Origin: Lachnospiraceae bacterium
GTDB taxonomy: Bacteria; Bacillota; Clostridia; Lachnospirales; Lachnospiraceae
Reading direction: 5' to 3'
Assembly (NCBI GenBank): GCA_900771995.1
Contig: CAAGQC010000072.1
Location: forward strand, 1-33,547
Length of the DNA: 33,547 nucleotides
The first letter of the stretch is position 1. Each line of letters starts with the position of its first letter. Positions 15,833 to 23,330 of this stretch are shown piece by piece. The notes below the pieces were generated by a model. It ran no database searches, was not told where the DNA came from, and was given only the letters and a program-made list of their open reading frames with translations. A program made the position numbers and the translations under genes.

Positions 15833-17767
15833 GTGGCAGATACACAGAACACAAAGGTACAGGAGCAGGACATTCACCAGCTGTTGAAGGTAAAGCGTGA
15901 GAAGCTGGCCAACCTGCAGGAAGCAGGAAAGGATCCTTTCCAGATCACCAAATATGATGTGACCCATCACAGCACCGATATCAAGAATAATTTCGAAGAA
16001 CTGGAAGGCAAGACCGTCCGCATCGCCGGACGTGTGATGTCCAAACGTGTCATGGGTAAGGCATCCTTCTGTAATGTACAGGATCTGCCCGGCAACATCC
16101 AGGTATATGTGGCAAGAGACAGCATCGGCGAAGAATCCTATGCGGATTTCAAGAAATACGATGTGGGTGATATCGTAGGTATCGAGGGCGAAGTCTTCAA
16201 GACCAAGACCGGTGAGACCTCCGTACATGCGGCAAAGGTAACACTGCTGTCCAAGAGCTTACAGATCCTGCCCGAGAAGTTCCACGGCCTGACCAATACC
16301 GATATCCGTTATCGTCAGCGTTATACCGACCTGATCATGAATCAGGACGTAAAGGATACTTTCGTAAAGCGTTCCAGAATCATCAGTGCCATCCGCCGTT
16401 ATCTGGAGGGAGAGGGCTTCCTGGAGGTAGAGACCCCCATGCTGGTATCCAATGCCGGCGGTGCGGCAGCAAGACCTTTCGAGACCCACTACAATGCACT
16501 GGATGAGGACGTAAAGCTGCGTATCTCCCTGGAACTGTATCTGAAGAGACTGATCGTCGGCGGCATGGAGCGTGTCTTCGAGATCGGCCGTGTATTCCGT
16601 AACGAAGGTCTGGATACCAGACACAATCCGGAATTCACCCTGATGGAGCTGTACCAGGCATACACCGACTACTACGGAATGATGGATCTGACCGAGAACA
16701 TGTTCCGCTATGTGGCACAGGAAGTATGCGGTACCACTGTGATCCCTTATGCGGAAGAGACCATCGACCTGGGTAAGCCTTTCGAGAGACTGACCATGGT
16801 AGATGCCGTTAAGAAATATGCAGGCGTTGACTTTGATCAGGTTCCTGATACCGCTGCTGCGAAGAAGCTGGCAGATGAGAAGGGTGTGCATTACGAAGAG
16901 CGTCATGCCAAGGGCGATATTCTGAACCTGTTCTTCGAAGAGTTCGTAGAAGAGCATCTGATCCAGCCCGTATTCATCATGGATCACCCGGTAGAGATAT
17001 CTCCCCTGACCAAGAGAAAGCCGGATAAGCCCGATTATGTAGAGCGTTTCGAACTGTTCATCTACGGACGTGAGATGTGTAACGCTTATTCCGAGTTAAA
17101 TGACCCCATCGACCAGAGAGAGCGTTTCAAGGCGCAGGAAGCTGCGCTGGCAGCAGGCGATGAGGAAGCCAATACCACTGATGAAGATTTCATGAACGCA
17201 CTGGAGATCGGTATGCCTCCTACCGGCGGTATCGGTTACGGTATCGACCGTCTGGTAATGCTGTTGACCAACTCCCCTGCCATCCGTGATGTCCTGCTCT
17301 TCCCGACAATGAAGTCCCTGGATGCTGACAAGAAGGCAAATAAGACTTCCGAAGCAGCTCCTGCAGCGGCAGAAAAAGTTGCTGAGAAGGTTGATTTCTC
17401 CAACGTGAAGATCGAGCCGATCTTTGAAGAAATGGTTGACTTCGAGACATTTGCAAAATCTGATTTCCGTGCAGTTAAGATTCTTGAGTGTGAAGCAGTT
17501 CCGAAATCCAAGAAGCTTCTGAAGTTTGTACTGGATGATGGAGAACGTAAGGATCGCGTGATTTTAAGCGGTATTCACGAGTATTACGAGCCGGAAGAAC
17601 TGGTTGGAAAGACAGCAATCGCTATCGTGAACCTGCCACCGAGAAAGATGATGGGAATCGATTCCGAGGGTATGCTGATCTCAGCAGTACATGAGGAAGA
17701 TGGACATGAGGGATTAAATCTTCTTATGGTTGATGACCGGATTCCGGCAGGTGCAAAGCTGTACTAA
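15833..17767 (+). CDS. lysS: Lysyl-tRNA synthetase (class II) with C-terminal tRNA-binding domain
   Basis: Charges tRNA-Lys. It has 644 residues from a GTG start (AAGGAG upstream), longer than the usual ~500. Residues ~60-165 are the N-terminal OB anticodon-binding domain (VRIAGRVMSKRVMGKASF). The class II core has motif 2, RVFRNEGLDTRHNPEFT, near 253-269 and motif 3, GGIGYGIDRLVM, near 464-475. After LLFPTMKSL comes an Ala/Lys/Glu-rich linker (~500-525) and an extra ~115-residue EMAPII/Trbp111-like OB domain (FAKSDFRAVKILECEAVPKS; VNLPPRKMMGIDSEGM), like the C-terminal domain of many MetRS. From about 17,340 codon choice looks less biased than in the core. The mobile element begins right after the stop. 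Confidence 0.95.
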   Translation: MADTQNTKVQEQDIHQLLKVKREKLANLQEAGKDPFQITKYDVTHHSTDIKNNFEELEGKTVRIAGRVMSKRVMGKASFCNVQDLPGNIQVYVARDSIGEESYADFKKYDVGDIVGIEGEVFKTKTGETSVHAAKVTLLSKSLQILPEKFHGLTNTDIRYRQRYTDLIMNQDVKDTFVKRSRIISAIRRYLEGEGFLEVETPMLVSNAGGAAARPFETHYNALDEDVKLRISLELYLKRLIVGGMERVFEIGRVFRNEGLDTRHNPEFTLMELYQAYTDYYGMMDLTENMFRYVAQEVCGTTVIPYAEETIDLGKPFERLTMVDAVKKYAGVDFDQVPDTAAAKKLADEKGVHYEERHAKGDILNLFFEEFVEEHLIQPVFIMDHPVEISPLTKRKPDKPDYVERFELFIYGREMCNAYSELNDPIDQRERFKAQEAALAAGDEEANTTDEDFMNALEIGMPPTGGIGYGIDRLVMLLTNSPAIRDVLLFPTMKSLDADKKANKTSEAAPAAAEKVAEKVDFSNVKIEPIFEEMVDFETFAKSDFRAVKILECEAVPKSKKLLKFVLDDGERKDRVILSGIHEYYEPEELVGKTAIAIVNLPPRKMMGIDSEGMLISAVHEEDGHEGLNLLMVDDRIPAGAKLY

Positions 17768-17811
17768 AATTAAATACAAAATCTCTAAAACCATGATGTC
17801 AGACCATAGTT

Positions 17812-17833
17812 GACAACAATTTGACAACAAAAT
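17812..17833 (+). repeat. Tandem 11-nt direct repeats at the left end of the element
   Basis: TTGACAACAA occurs twice, one unit every 11 nt, about 45 nt after the lysS stop. Closely spaced short direct repeats at the end of an integrated element are typical of arm-type binding sites for a tyrosine recombinase or its excisionase. The function here is inferred from position only. Confidence 0.4.
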
Positions 17834-17908
17834 TTGGGATAATAATGAATCGTTATGAAGCATGACGAATTTCAGGTGAAAGGACACAGGTTTGAGAATG
17901 AAATCAAA

Positions 17909-17927
17909 ATTGATTCACCGAATCAAT
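17909..17927 (+). repeat. Perfect palindrome near the element's left end
   Basis: ATTGATTC, acc, GAATCAAT: 8-bp perfect arms with a 3-nt centre. It could be an operator or a recombination-protein site. It lies upstream of the first element genes. Confidence 0.4.
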
Positions 17928-17949
17928 GATTGATATGCATGACAACAAG

Positions 17950-17985
17950 AGCACTTCTTAGAGTTAATCTGAGAGGTGCTTTTTT
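17950..17985 (+). terminator. Rho-independent terminator or attenuator before the first element gene
   Basis: AGCACTTCT (17950-17958) pairs with AGAGGTGCT (17972-17980), one G-U pair, followed by six Ts. It lies about 70 nt before the start at 18053 with no gene upstream inside the element, so it either ends lysS read-through or acts as an attenuator. Confidence 0.65.
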
Positions 17986-18052
17986 CGTACAAAAATATAT
18001 CCCGGCAGTCAACTTCTGTAAAACAGTGAATCTAATTTTGGAGGAAAACATC

Positions 18053-18319
18053 ATGGGTAAAAGTTATAAACCAATTACAAGTATGAAGGAAGTACCAGAG
18101 CAGCTTAGAAAATTACGCCGACAGTATCTGCGCTATCAACAGGCAGAGATTATTTACAGCATTTCTCATAAGAAACTTTTTGAACTCGCCAGTGATGCAG
18201 GTGCGATTTACAGAATAGATGGAACCGTATTGATCAACCGGGATATTTTTGACGCCTATCTGGAACGATTCCATGAACCAGCGACAGGAAAGGGTAAGGA
18301 GATAAAAGATGAGCGGTAA
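18053..18319 (+). CDS. DUF6462-like small protein (excisionase-type HTH), copy 1
   Basis: An 88-residue basic protein found in mobile elements of Clostridia. ATG 18053 is chosen for the TGGAGG site 8 nt upstream; the open frame reaches further back but without a ribosome site. The core, YQQAEIIYSISHKKLFELAS followed by DAGAIYRIDGTVLINRDIF, has the layout of an excisionase-like winged HTH: a recognition helix, then a small beta wing. The DUF6462 name is from memory. Its stop overlaps the start of a similar gene downstream. A likely role is control of excision or of element genes, which is an inference. Confidence 0.7.
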   Translation: MGKSYKPITSMKEVPEQLRKLRRQYLRYQQAEIIYSISHKKLFELASDAGAIYRIDGTVLINRDIFDAYLERFHEPATGKGKEIKDER

Positions 18320-18536
18320 TGTATGGATGTTTTCAGATGAAATTGATGATGAAGATCTGGAATTTATGAGCCATGACTACGTGACCTATAACATGGCGTG
18401 CGAATACTACAGACTGGGAATCAAACCCCTTGTCCGTATGGCGCATGAAGCAGGGGCAGTATATAAAATTGGGAAAAAAGTGCTGATTCGAAGAAGTATA
18501 TTTGAAGCATATTTGCGAGAGCAGAGAAAGATTTGA
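18309..18536 (+). CDS. DUF6462-like small protein, copy 2
   Basis: A 75-residue paralogue of the preceding gene. YNMACEYYRLGIKPLVRMAH and EAGAVYKIGKKVLIRRSIFE align along their length with the first copy, which has the same AGA(I/V)Y(R/K)I...VLI.R.IF.AYL pattern. It lacks the basic N-terminus of copy 1 and instead begins with an acidic stretch (SDEIDDEDLEF). AAGGAGATAAAAG precedes ATG 18309, overlapping the upstream stop by 11 nt. The next gene, tnpV, follows closely, so this is one operon. Confidence 0.7.
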   Translation: MSGNVWMFSDEIDDEDLEFMSHDYVTYNMACEYYRLGIKPLVRMAHEAGAVYKIGKKVLIRRSIFEAYLREQRKI

Positions 18537-18550
18537 TGGAGGAGAAGGAC

Positions 18551-18934
18551 ATGAGCGATCAGAAAAAAATATTACATGATGACAGGAATGGATTAGATTA
18601 TGTATTGGTAGGAGATTATTATCTGCCAATGATAGACTTGCCAGAGGAAACCAGACCGATTGGTTACTGGGGAATGCTTCGGAAAGATTATATGGAAAAC
18701 TATAAATCAGGCATGTATTCTTATCTTCTGTTGACTGGAAAATTGGACAGCTACCTGGCAGATCTGAATGAACAGGTGCAGGAACGATATGAGCTGATTG
18801 AAGCACAAATGAGAAGTGTGGAAGGTGTAACAGAGGCATTAAAAGCACGAAATCCTATGGAGTGGGTGCGACAGTGTAATAATATCAGGAATCGTGTGCA
18901 GGAAATTGTATTGAGTGAATTGGTATATGTATAG
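18551..18934 (+). CDS. tnpV: TnpV family protein
   Basis: A 127-residue protein of the TnpV family, an accessory protein of Tn4451/Tn5397-like and related elements whose activity is unproven. Recognised from the pattern GLDYVLVGDYYLPMIDLPEE, then IGYWGMLRKDYMENY, LLLTGKLDSYL, and the C-terminal EIVLSELVYV. ATG 18551 is preferred over 18533 because GGAGGAGAAGG lies just before it; the earlier ATG overlaps the upstream stop and has no free ribosome site. Confidence 0.72.
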   Translation: MSDQKKILHDDRNGLDYVLVGDYYLPMIDLPEETRPIGYWGMLRKDYMENYKSGMYSYLLLTGKLDSYLADLNEQVQERYELIEAQMRSVEGVTEALKARNPMEWVRQCNNIRNRVQEIVLSELVYV

Positions 18935-18943
18935 GAGGAGCGT

Positions 18944-19123
18944 ATGAGATACAGGATTGAATATGCAGATGGAAGATGTTGCAATTTTGCAAACAGCAGA
19001 AAAGATTTACTGGATTGGTTGAAAGCATTGAAAGATGACAAAATTGTTGATATCCGTAAAGTTTATAAAAACGGTGTTACAGATTCTGTGATTGATAATT
19101 ATAGAAGATATTTAAAACAGTGA
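18944..19123 (+). CDS. Small conserved-looking protein, 59 aa
   Basis: A short gene with a very strong ribosome site (TAGGAGGAGCG before ATG 18944), ending in TGA at 19121-19123. The product begins MRYRIEYADGRCCNFANSRK and continues through LLDWLKALKDDKIVDIRKVY. The start suggests a small beta-hairpin followed by helix; there is no membrane segment. It is packed 9 nt after tnpV and 15 nt before the next gene. I do not know a function. Confidence 0.7.
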   Translation: MRYRIEYADGRCCNFANSRKDLLDWLKALKDDKIVDIRKVYKNGVTDSVIDNYRRYLKQ

Positions 19124-19138
19124 AAGGGGTAGGCAGTC

Positions 19139-19429
19139 ATGGTAGTTGTAAAAATTATTATAAGGATTTTGTTATTGCCAGTGCGGATATGTCTGACGTT
19201 GATACAACTGATGCTTATGTTCAGCACATGGCTGTCTGCAACTGTATTTCATGCCCTGTCGGGAATCATCTGCATTACAGCAGCCTTAGGCTATGGATTC
19301 GGACAGGAAACAGGCACAGAAGCAGGCAAAATGCTTTTGGCAGGTTTTATACTTTATATCCTGCCCGTACTTTCTGGCTGGGCGGTGATATGTCTGGAAA
19401 CAATCAAAATCAGATTGATGGGAGATTAA
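19139..19429 (+). CDS. CD1845-like small membrane protein
   Basis: A 96-residue hydrophobic protein. It has an N-terminal membrane helix (IIIRILLLPVRICLTLIQLM) and two further hydrophobic segments (ATVFHALSGIICITAALGYG and MLLAGFILYILPVLSGWAVI). This pattern matches the CD1845 family of Clostridium conjugative and mobilizable elements, recalled from memory. AAAGGGG lies 11-12 nt before ATG 19139. Overlapping frames of similar length exist but lack a ribosome site. The role is unknown, possibly at the cell envelope during transfer. Confidence 0.68.
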   Translation: MVVVKIIIRILLLPVRICLTLIQLMLMFSTWLSATVFHALSGIICITAALGYGFGQETGTEAGKMLLAGFILYILPVLSGWAVICLETIKIRLMGD

Positions 19430-19433
19430 AAAG

Positions 19434-19733
19434 ATGGAATTAACGGAAAATATGGAAGAGTTCCTGAATGATCTGATCGGAAAAAGAATGGAACAGGTTT
19501 ATCAGGAAAAAGATGGAGAGCAGTATGATCCATTCAATGAAGAACTGGAACTGAAAGTGCAAAAGGTAATTCGGAAGTTACCGCCAAAACAGGGAAAAGT
19601 CATTTTTGACTATATGACTGAAACTTCAAATAACAACAGTGATTTGAATGAGTTCTATTACCGTATGGGATTGCGAGATGGATTGATGTTGAAAGAAGTA
19701 ATTCAGGTTATGCTGGATGCTTTGACAGAGTGA
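19434..19733 (+). CDS. Acidic hypothetical protein of mobile elements
   Basis: A 99-residue soluble protein, mostly helical and Glu-rich, starting MELTENMEEFLNDLIGKRME. The C-terminal part, EFYYRMGLRDGLMLKEVIQV, recalls a DUF6809-type tail, but this naming is uncertain. It starts 5 nt after the preceding stop; the ribosome site GATGGGAGATTAAAAAG overlaps the end of the upstream gene. A degraded copy of its C-terminal region follows in the next 100 nt. Confidence 0.6.
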   Translation: MELTENMEEFLNDLIGKRMEQVYQEKDGEQYDPFNEELELKVQKVIRKLPPKQGKVIFDYMTETSNNNSDLNEFYYRMGLRDGLMLKEVIQVMLDALTE

Positions 19734-19749
19734 TAAGTGTGAAGGCTAA

Positions 19750-19851
19750 ATTAATAAATTCAATAGCGATGTAAAGACAGGGGAATTATTCTATCGGCTG
19801 GATTTAAAAGACGGAATAAAACTAAAAAAACTTGTAAAAGAAATTTTCTAA
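19750..19851 (+). pseudogene. Degraded copy of the preceding gene's C-terminus
   Basis: The frame 19750-19851 reads INKFNSDVKTGELFYRLDLK then DGIKLKKLVKEIF and a stop. This resembles NNNSDLNEFYYRMGLRDGLM of the intact gene just upstream (NSD, FYR, L.DG, LK shared). It has no start codon or ribosome site, and a stop precedes it. It is most simply the 3' remnant of a second, paralogous gene cut off on its left side, next to the border of the mgt cargo block. Confidence 0.5.
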
Positions 19852-19961
19852 TAAACTGTCTAACTCTAATACCGTGAACACAGATATGTATAAAACGATA
19901 AGACGGAAATCGATGATTTTCCTAATTGCAAGAAAAAAGCAAGAATATAGGCATGGTACTT

Positions 19962-19989
19962 TTGCAGAATAATGTTAAAATAGTATTAT
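19962..19989 (+). promoter_or_regulatory. Probable promoter of the mgt cargo block
   Basis: TTGCAG (19962-19967), a 16-nt spacer, then TATTAT (19984-19989), 33 nt before the first ATPase start. The interval 19,852-19,960 holds no gene I can see, and no recognisable M-box fold. Confidence 0.45.
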
Positions 19990-20022
19990 CTGTATTTCAT
20001 TGCTAAAGGAGGGGACTGTCCC

Positions 20023-22686
20023 GTGTCAAAAACAACACTGATTGACAGTCGTATCAGAAAATACGCTTACCGTGAGATATCACAAATATACCAAGATATT
20101 GGAGCATCACCGGATGGCCTATCTCATGAACAGGTCGAGGCGATGAGGGAAAAATACGGTGCAAATAGATTTGCGGAGCGAAAGAATGATACGATGATAC
20201 GCCGGTTGCGGCGGGCTTTTATCAATCCGTTCAATATAATTCTCTTTATCCTGGGTATTATTTCGTTGGTGACAGATGTTTTTCTCGTCTCCAACTTCGC
20301 CAGAAATGCCACTACTGCCATCATTATCTTTTCCATGATCCTAATTAGTGGTGCAATCCGTCTGATTCAGGAACTCCGGGCAAAGAATGCGGCGCAGCAG
20401 CTTAATCGGCTGATTCATGAAAGTATCACTGTAAGGCGAGAAGGAGAACTCATCGAGATCTCTGCGGAAAAGCTGGTGGTGGGCGATATTGTCCTGCTCT
20501 CTGCGGGGGATCGTGTTCCGGCGGATATCCGGCTGACAGAGGTCAACGACCTGTTCATCTCACAGGCAGCCATAACGGGCGAAAGCGCCATTTTGGAAAA
20601 GAACTGCCGCGCCCTCAGTTACAGCAGCTTGGAAACGCTGACCCAGCTTGAAAACCTTGCTTTCATGGCAACAACAGTCATCAGCGGTAAAGGCGAGGGT
20701 ATTGTGCTGGCGGTCGGAAAGGACACGCTCTACGGCAGCTTTGCAAAACCTGATTCTGATGATAAAAAATCCTTTCAAAAGGGTGCCAATTCCATCGCCT
20801 GGGTCATGCTCCGCTTTATTGCGGTGCTGATTCCCATTGTATTCGCGCTTCTCGGTATCACAGGTGGAAAATGGCTGGAATCCTTTGCTTTTGCGCTGTC
20901 GGTGGCTGTAGGACTGATGCCGGAGATGCTGCCTATGGTTATTACCGCTTGTCTTGCAAGGGGCAGTCTTACCATGAGCCGCAAGCAGACCATCATCAAA
21001 GACATCAATGCCATGCAGGGTTTTGGCAGCATGGATGTGCTTTGCATGGACAAGACTGGAACGCTGACCAATGAAAGTATCCTGCTGGAATATTATATGG
21101 ACGTGCTCGGCAATGAAAGCAGCAAGGTGCTGGATTTGGCTTTTTTAAACAGCTCCTTCCATTCCGGCGTACGCAATCCAATTGATAACGCGATTCTTGC
21201 CTGCCAGACTATGCCGGGAAGCGAGGCACATTACACTGATTTGCTCGCTCAGTATCAAAAAGTAGACGAGATTCCCTTTGACTATGCCCGCAAGTTTGTC
21301 AGCACTCTTGTGACAGACAAAAACGGAGACAGTCAACTCATTATGAAAGGGGATATTTCCCACATTGTTAATCGTTGCTCCTATGTGGAGTATCGGGATG
21401 AAATTCTGCCGATAGAGAAAAGCGGGATGCAGAGCGTATCCTTCGTGGTAGATGAGATGCTCCAGGACGGTATGAAGGTCATCGCCGTTGCACGAAAAAA
21501 TGTAGGACAGCAAAATCAGATTATCCCTGCCGATGAAACAGATATGATCCTGATAGGGTATCTGGCATTCTTTGACGCACCCAAGAAAACCGCAAAGGCA
21601 TCCGTGGCGGCGCTCAAAAGGCTGAAGGTGACTCCTAAAATTCTGACGGGTGATCAGGCGGACGTGGCGGTCTCTATATGCCACCGGGTGGGGATTTCTT
21701 CAGAAAACGTGCTGACCGGCGCCAATTTGGATGAAATGACAGACAGCGAACTTAGCGCTGCGGTTGAAAATATTCATGTTTTCGCGGAGCTTACACCGGG
21801 TCAAAAGGTCCGTCTGGTTTCCACCCTGGGTCAAAACGGGCATACGGTGGGCTTCTTGGGCGACGGAATCAATGATATCCCGGCGCTTTGTGAGGCCAAT
21901 GTGGGCATCTCGGTGGATACGGCGGTGGATGCAGCAAAAGATGCGGCGGACGTGGTACTGCTTCAAAAGGATCTTGGCGTGCTGGAACAGGGCATTTTAG
22001 AAGGGCGAAAAACCTTTACCAATATGCTCAAATACATTAAAATTACCGCCAGCTCCAACTTTGGCAATATCCTCTCCATTGTCTGCGCCAGCGCCTTCTT
22101 GCCCTTTTTGCCTATGACTTCCGTACAGATATTGCTGCTGAACCTGCTGTACGATGTTTTGTGCATCATTCTGCCCTGGGACAATGTGGATGAAGAAGAG
22201 ACCCTTTCTCCGAGGGACTGGTCGGGCAGGACGCTGGGGCGGTTTATGCTGTCCTTTGGACCGATCAGTTCCCTGTTCGACATAGTGACATTCCTGTTTC
22301 TGTATTACTTCCTGTGTCCTATGCTGTGCGGAGGAGCGACCTATCTGAACCTTACCGATCCCGCCCTGCGGCTTCAGTATGTGTCTCTTTTCCAGACTGG
22401 ATGGTTTTTGGAATCCATGTGGACACAGGTGCTGATTCTGCATTTTCTGCGGACTCGCAGGATACCCTTTGTGCAGAGCAGGCCGTCTGCACCGGTTATT
22501 TGTATTACCCTTATGGGAATCATCGCCTTTACTGCGGTTACCTTTACCAAGGGTGCATCGTTATTTGGCCTGACGAAATTGCCGCTTTGGTATTTCGTGT
22601 TTCTATTGATTGTAGCGCTGTTGTATATGCTGCTGACTACGGTAGTCAAAGTCTTCTATCAGAAGAAGTATCATGAGTTGATTTAA
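20023..22686 (+). CDS. mgtA: Magnesium-transporting P-type ATPase, MgtA-like (copy 1)
   Basis: A P3B-type ATPase that imports Mg2+ using ATP; 887 residues, normal for MgtA/MgtB. It starts at GTG 20023 with AAAGGAGGGG upstream. The actuator loop has TGES at 185-188. The membrane helix 4 motif is VGLMPEMLPMV. The phosphorylated aspartate is D343 in MDKTGTLT, the nucleotide domain has LTGDQ, and the hinge motif GDGIND is at 613-618. The P3-specific C-terminal signature ILLLNLLYDVLCIILPWDNVDEE is present, and the last helices are complete. Copy 2 downstream has TPEMLP where this one has MPEMLP, and about 34 more residues. It is the first gene of the cargo operon; the regulator gene follows 15 nt later. 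Confidence 0.9.
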   Translation: MSKTTLIDSRIRKYAYREISQIYQDIGASPDGLSHEQVEAMREKYGANRFAERKNDTMIRRLRRAFINPFNIILFILGIISLVTDVFLVSNFARNATTAIIIFSMILISGAIRLIQELRAKNAAQQLNRLIHESITVRREGELIEISAEKLVVGDIVLLSAGDRVPADIRLTEVNDLFISQAAITGESAILEKNCRALSYSSLETLTQLENLAFMATTVISGKGEGIVLAVGKDTLYGSFAKPDSDDKKSFQKGANSIAWVMLRFIAVLIPIVFALLGITGGKWLESFAFALSVAVGLMPEMLPMVITACLARGSLTMSRKQTIIKDINAMQGFGSMDVLCMDKTGTLTNESILLEYYMDVLGNESSKVLDLAFLNSSFHSGVRNPIDNAILACQTMPGSEAHYTDLLAQYQKVDEIPFDYARKFVSTLVTDKNGDSQLIMKGDISHIVNRCSYVEYRDEILPIEKSGMQSVSFVVDEMLQDGMKVIAVARKNVGQQNQIIPADETDMILIGYLAFFDAPKKTAKASVAALKRLKVTPKILTGDQADVAVSICHRVGISSENVLTGANLDEMTDSELSAAVENIHVFAELTPGQKVRLVSTLGQNGHTVGFLGDGINDIPALCEANVGISVDTAVDAAKDAADVVLLQKDLGVLEQGILEGRKTFTNMLKYIKITASSNFGNILSIVCASAFLPFLPMTSVQILLLNLLYDVLCIILPWDNVDEEETLSPRDWSGRTLGRFMLSFGPISSLFDIVTFLFLYYFLCPMLCGGATYLNLTDPALRLQYVSLFQTGWFLESMWTQVLILHFLRTRRIPFVQSRPSAPVICITLMGIIAFTAVTFTKGASLFGLTKLPLWYFVFLLIVALLYMLLTTVVKVFYQKKYHELI

Positions 22687-22701
22687 AAGGAGGAATTCAT
22701 C

Positions 22702-23205
22702 GTGAAAAAGAATATCGGTTTTATCCAAATGGATTCCGTCCTTGAAGAGTGGCTGCTGGAAAAGCTGATGAAAGAGCCGCCGAAAAGTGACTGCGTCGAA
22801 GACCTGCTTTCCGGCATCCGGGATATGCTAAACGGAGAGGTGACCTCCCTGCTGCTGAGCGCATCCGGCGAGGCGGAAGCTCCCTCGCTCGTCCCGCCGG
22901 ACGGGATGCGGATTGGAGAACTGGAAATCAGCCCCAAAAGCAGGAGGGTCGTCATGGGTGGCGCTGAAGTCAGCCTGACGCCAAAGGAGTTTGACATACT
23001 GTATTTCCTTGCTCAGAACCGCGGGGAGGTATTTACCAAGGAACAAATCTACCGGGCGGTGTGGTCTGAGGATTACCTTTTGGACGACAGCAACATCATG
23101 GCATTTATCCGAAAAATACGGAAGAAAATCGAACCTGACCCGGATGCACCTAAGTATATTCTGACCATCTGGGGCATCGGATACAAGTTTAATGACCAAC
23201 TATAA
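22702..23205 (+). CDS. Winged-helix transcriptional regulator without receiver domain
   Basis: A 167-residue DNA-binding protein starting at GTG 22702 (AAAAGGAGG upstream). Residues ~69-166 are an OmpR/PhoB-type winged helix: RIGELEISPKSRRVVMGG, LTPKEFDILYFLAQNRGEVF, YRAVW, SNIMAFIRKIRKKIEP and the closing IWGIGYKF. The first ~68 residues are not a response-regulator receiver: the length is about half and the aspartate pocket is missing. They form a helical acidic region (LEEWLLEKLMKE; VEDLLSGIRDML). It lies between the first ATPase gene and mgtC, so it probably controls this cargo block. How it senses its signal is unknown. Confidence 0.85.
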   Translation: MKKNIGFIQMDSVLEEWLLEKLMKEPPKSDCVEDLLSGIRDMLNGEVTSLLLSASGEAEAPSLVPPDGMRIGELEISPKSRRVVMGGAEVSLTPKEFDILYFLAQNRGEVFTKEQIYRAVWSEDYLLDDSNIMAFIRKIRKKIEPDPDAPKYILTIWGIGYKFNDQL

Positions 23206-23208
23206 CAC

Positions 23209-23232
23209 AGGCAGGCCAAACTCGGCCTGCCT
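23209..23232 (+). repeat. Strong hairpin after the regulator gene
   Basis: AGGCAGGCC, loop aaactc, GGCCTGCCT: a perfect 9-bp GC-rich stem starting 4 nt after the stop. No T run follows, so it is more likely an mRNA 3' stabiliser or half of a composite terminator than a terminator alone. Confidence 0.6.
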
Positions 23233-23243
23233 AAATTCTTGCA

Positions 23244-23297
23244 AAATCGCAAGGAAATCGCAAGGTTTTAGCCATGTGATACTCCTTGCGATTTTTG
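23244..23297 (+). terminator. Terminator with duplicated 5' arm (possible attenuator) before mgtC
   Basis: AAATCGCAAGG occurs twice head to tail (23244-23254, 23255-23265). Either copy can pair over 11 bp with CCTTGCGATTT (23284-23294), which runs into further Ts. The stem plus T tract is a rho-independent terminator inside the cargo block. It lies 34 nt before the mgtC start, so it may limit or regulate transcription into mgtC. Confidence 0.7.
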
Positions 23298-23330
23298 TAT
23301 TCTGTAAGTGGTCGAAGGGAGGCGATTCGT

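Noticed and set aside
17930..18052. Longer N-terminus for the first DUF6462-like protein
   Set aside because: The upstream part crosses a terminator and lacks a ribosome site, while ATG 18053 has TGGAGG at the right distance.
19852..20022. M-box (Mg2+) riboswitch before the first mgtA
   Set aside because: The space is AT-rich, without the expected paired core or a terminator hairpin; only a promoter and ribosome site are visible.
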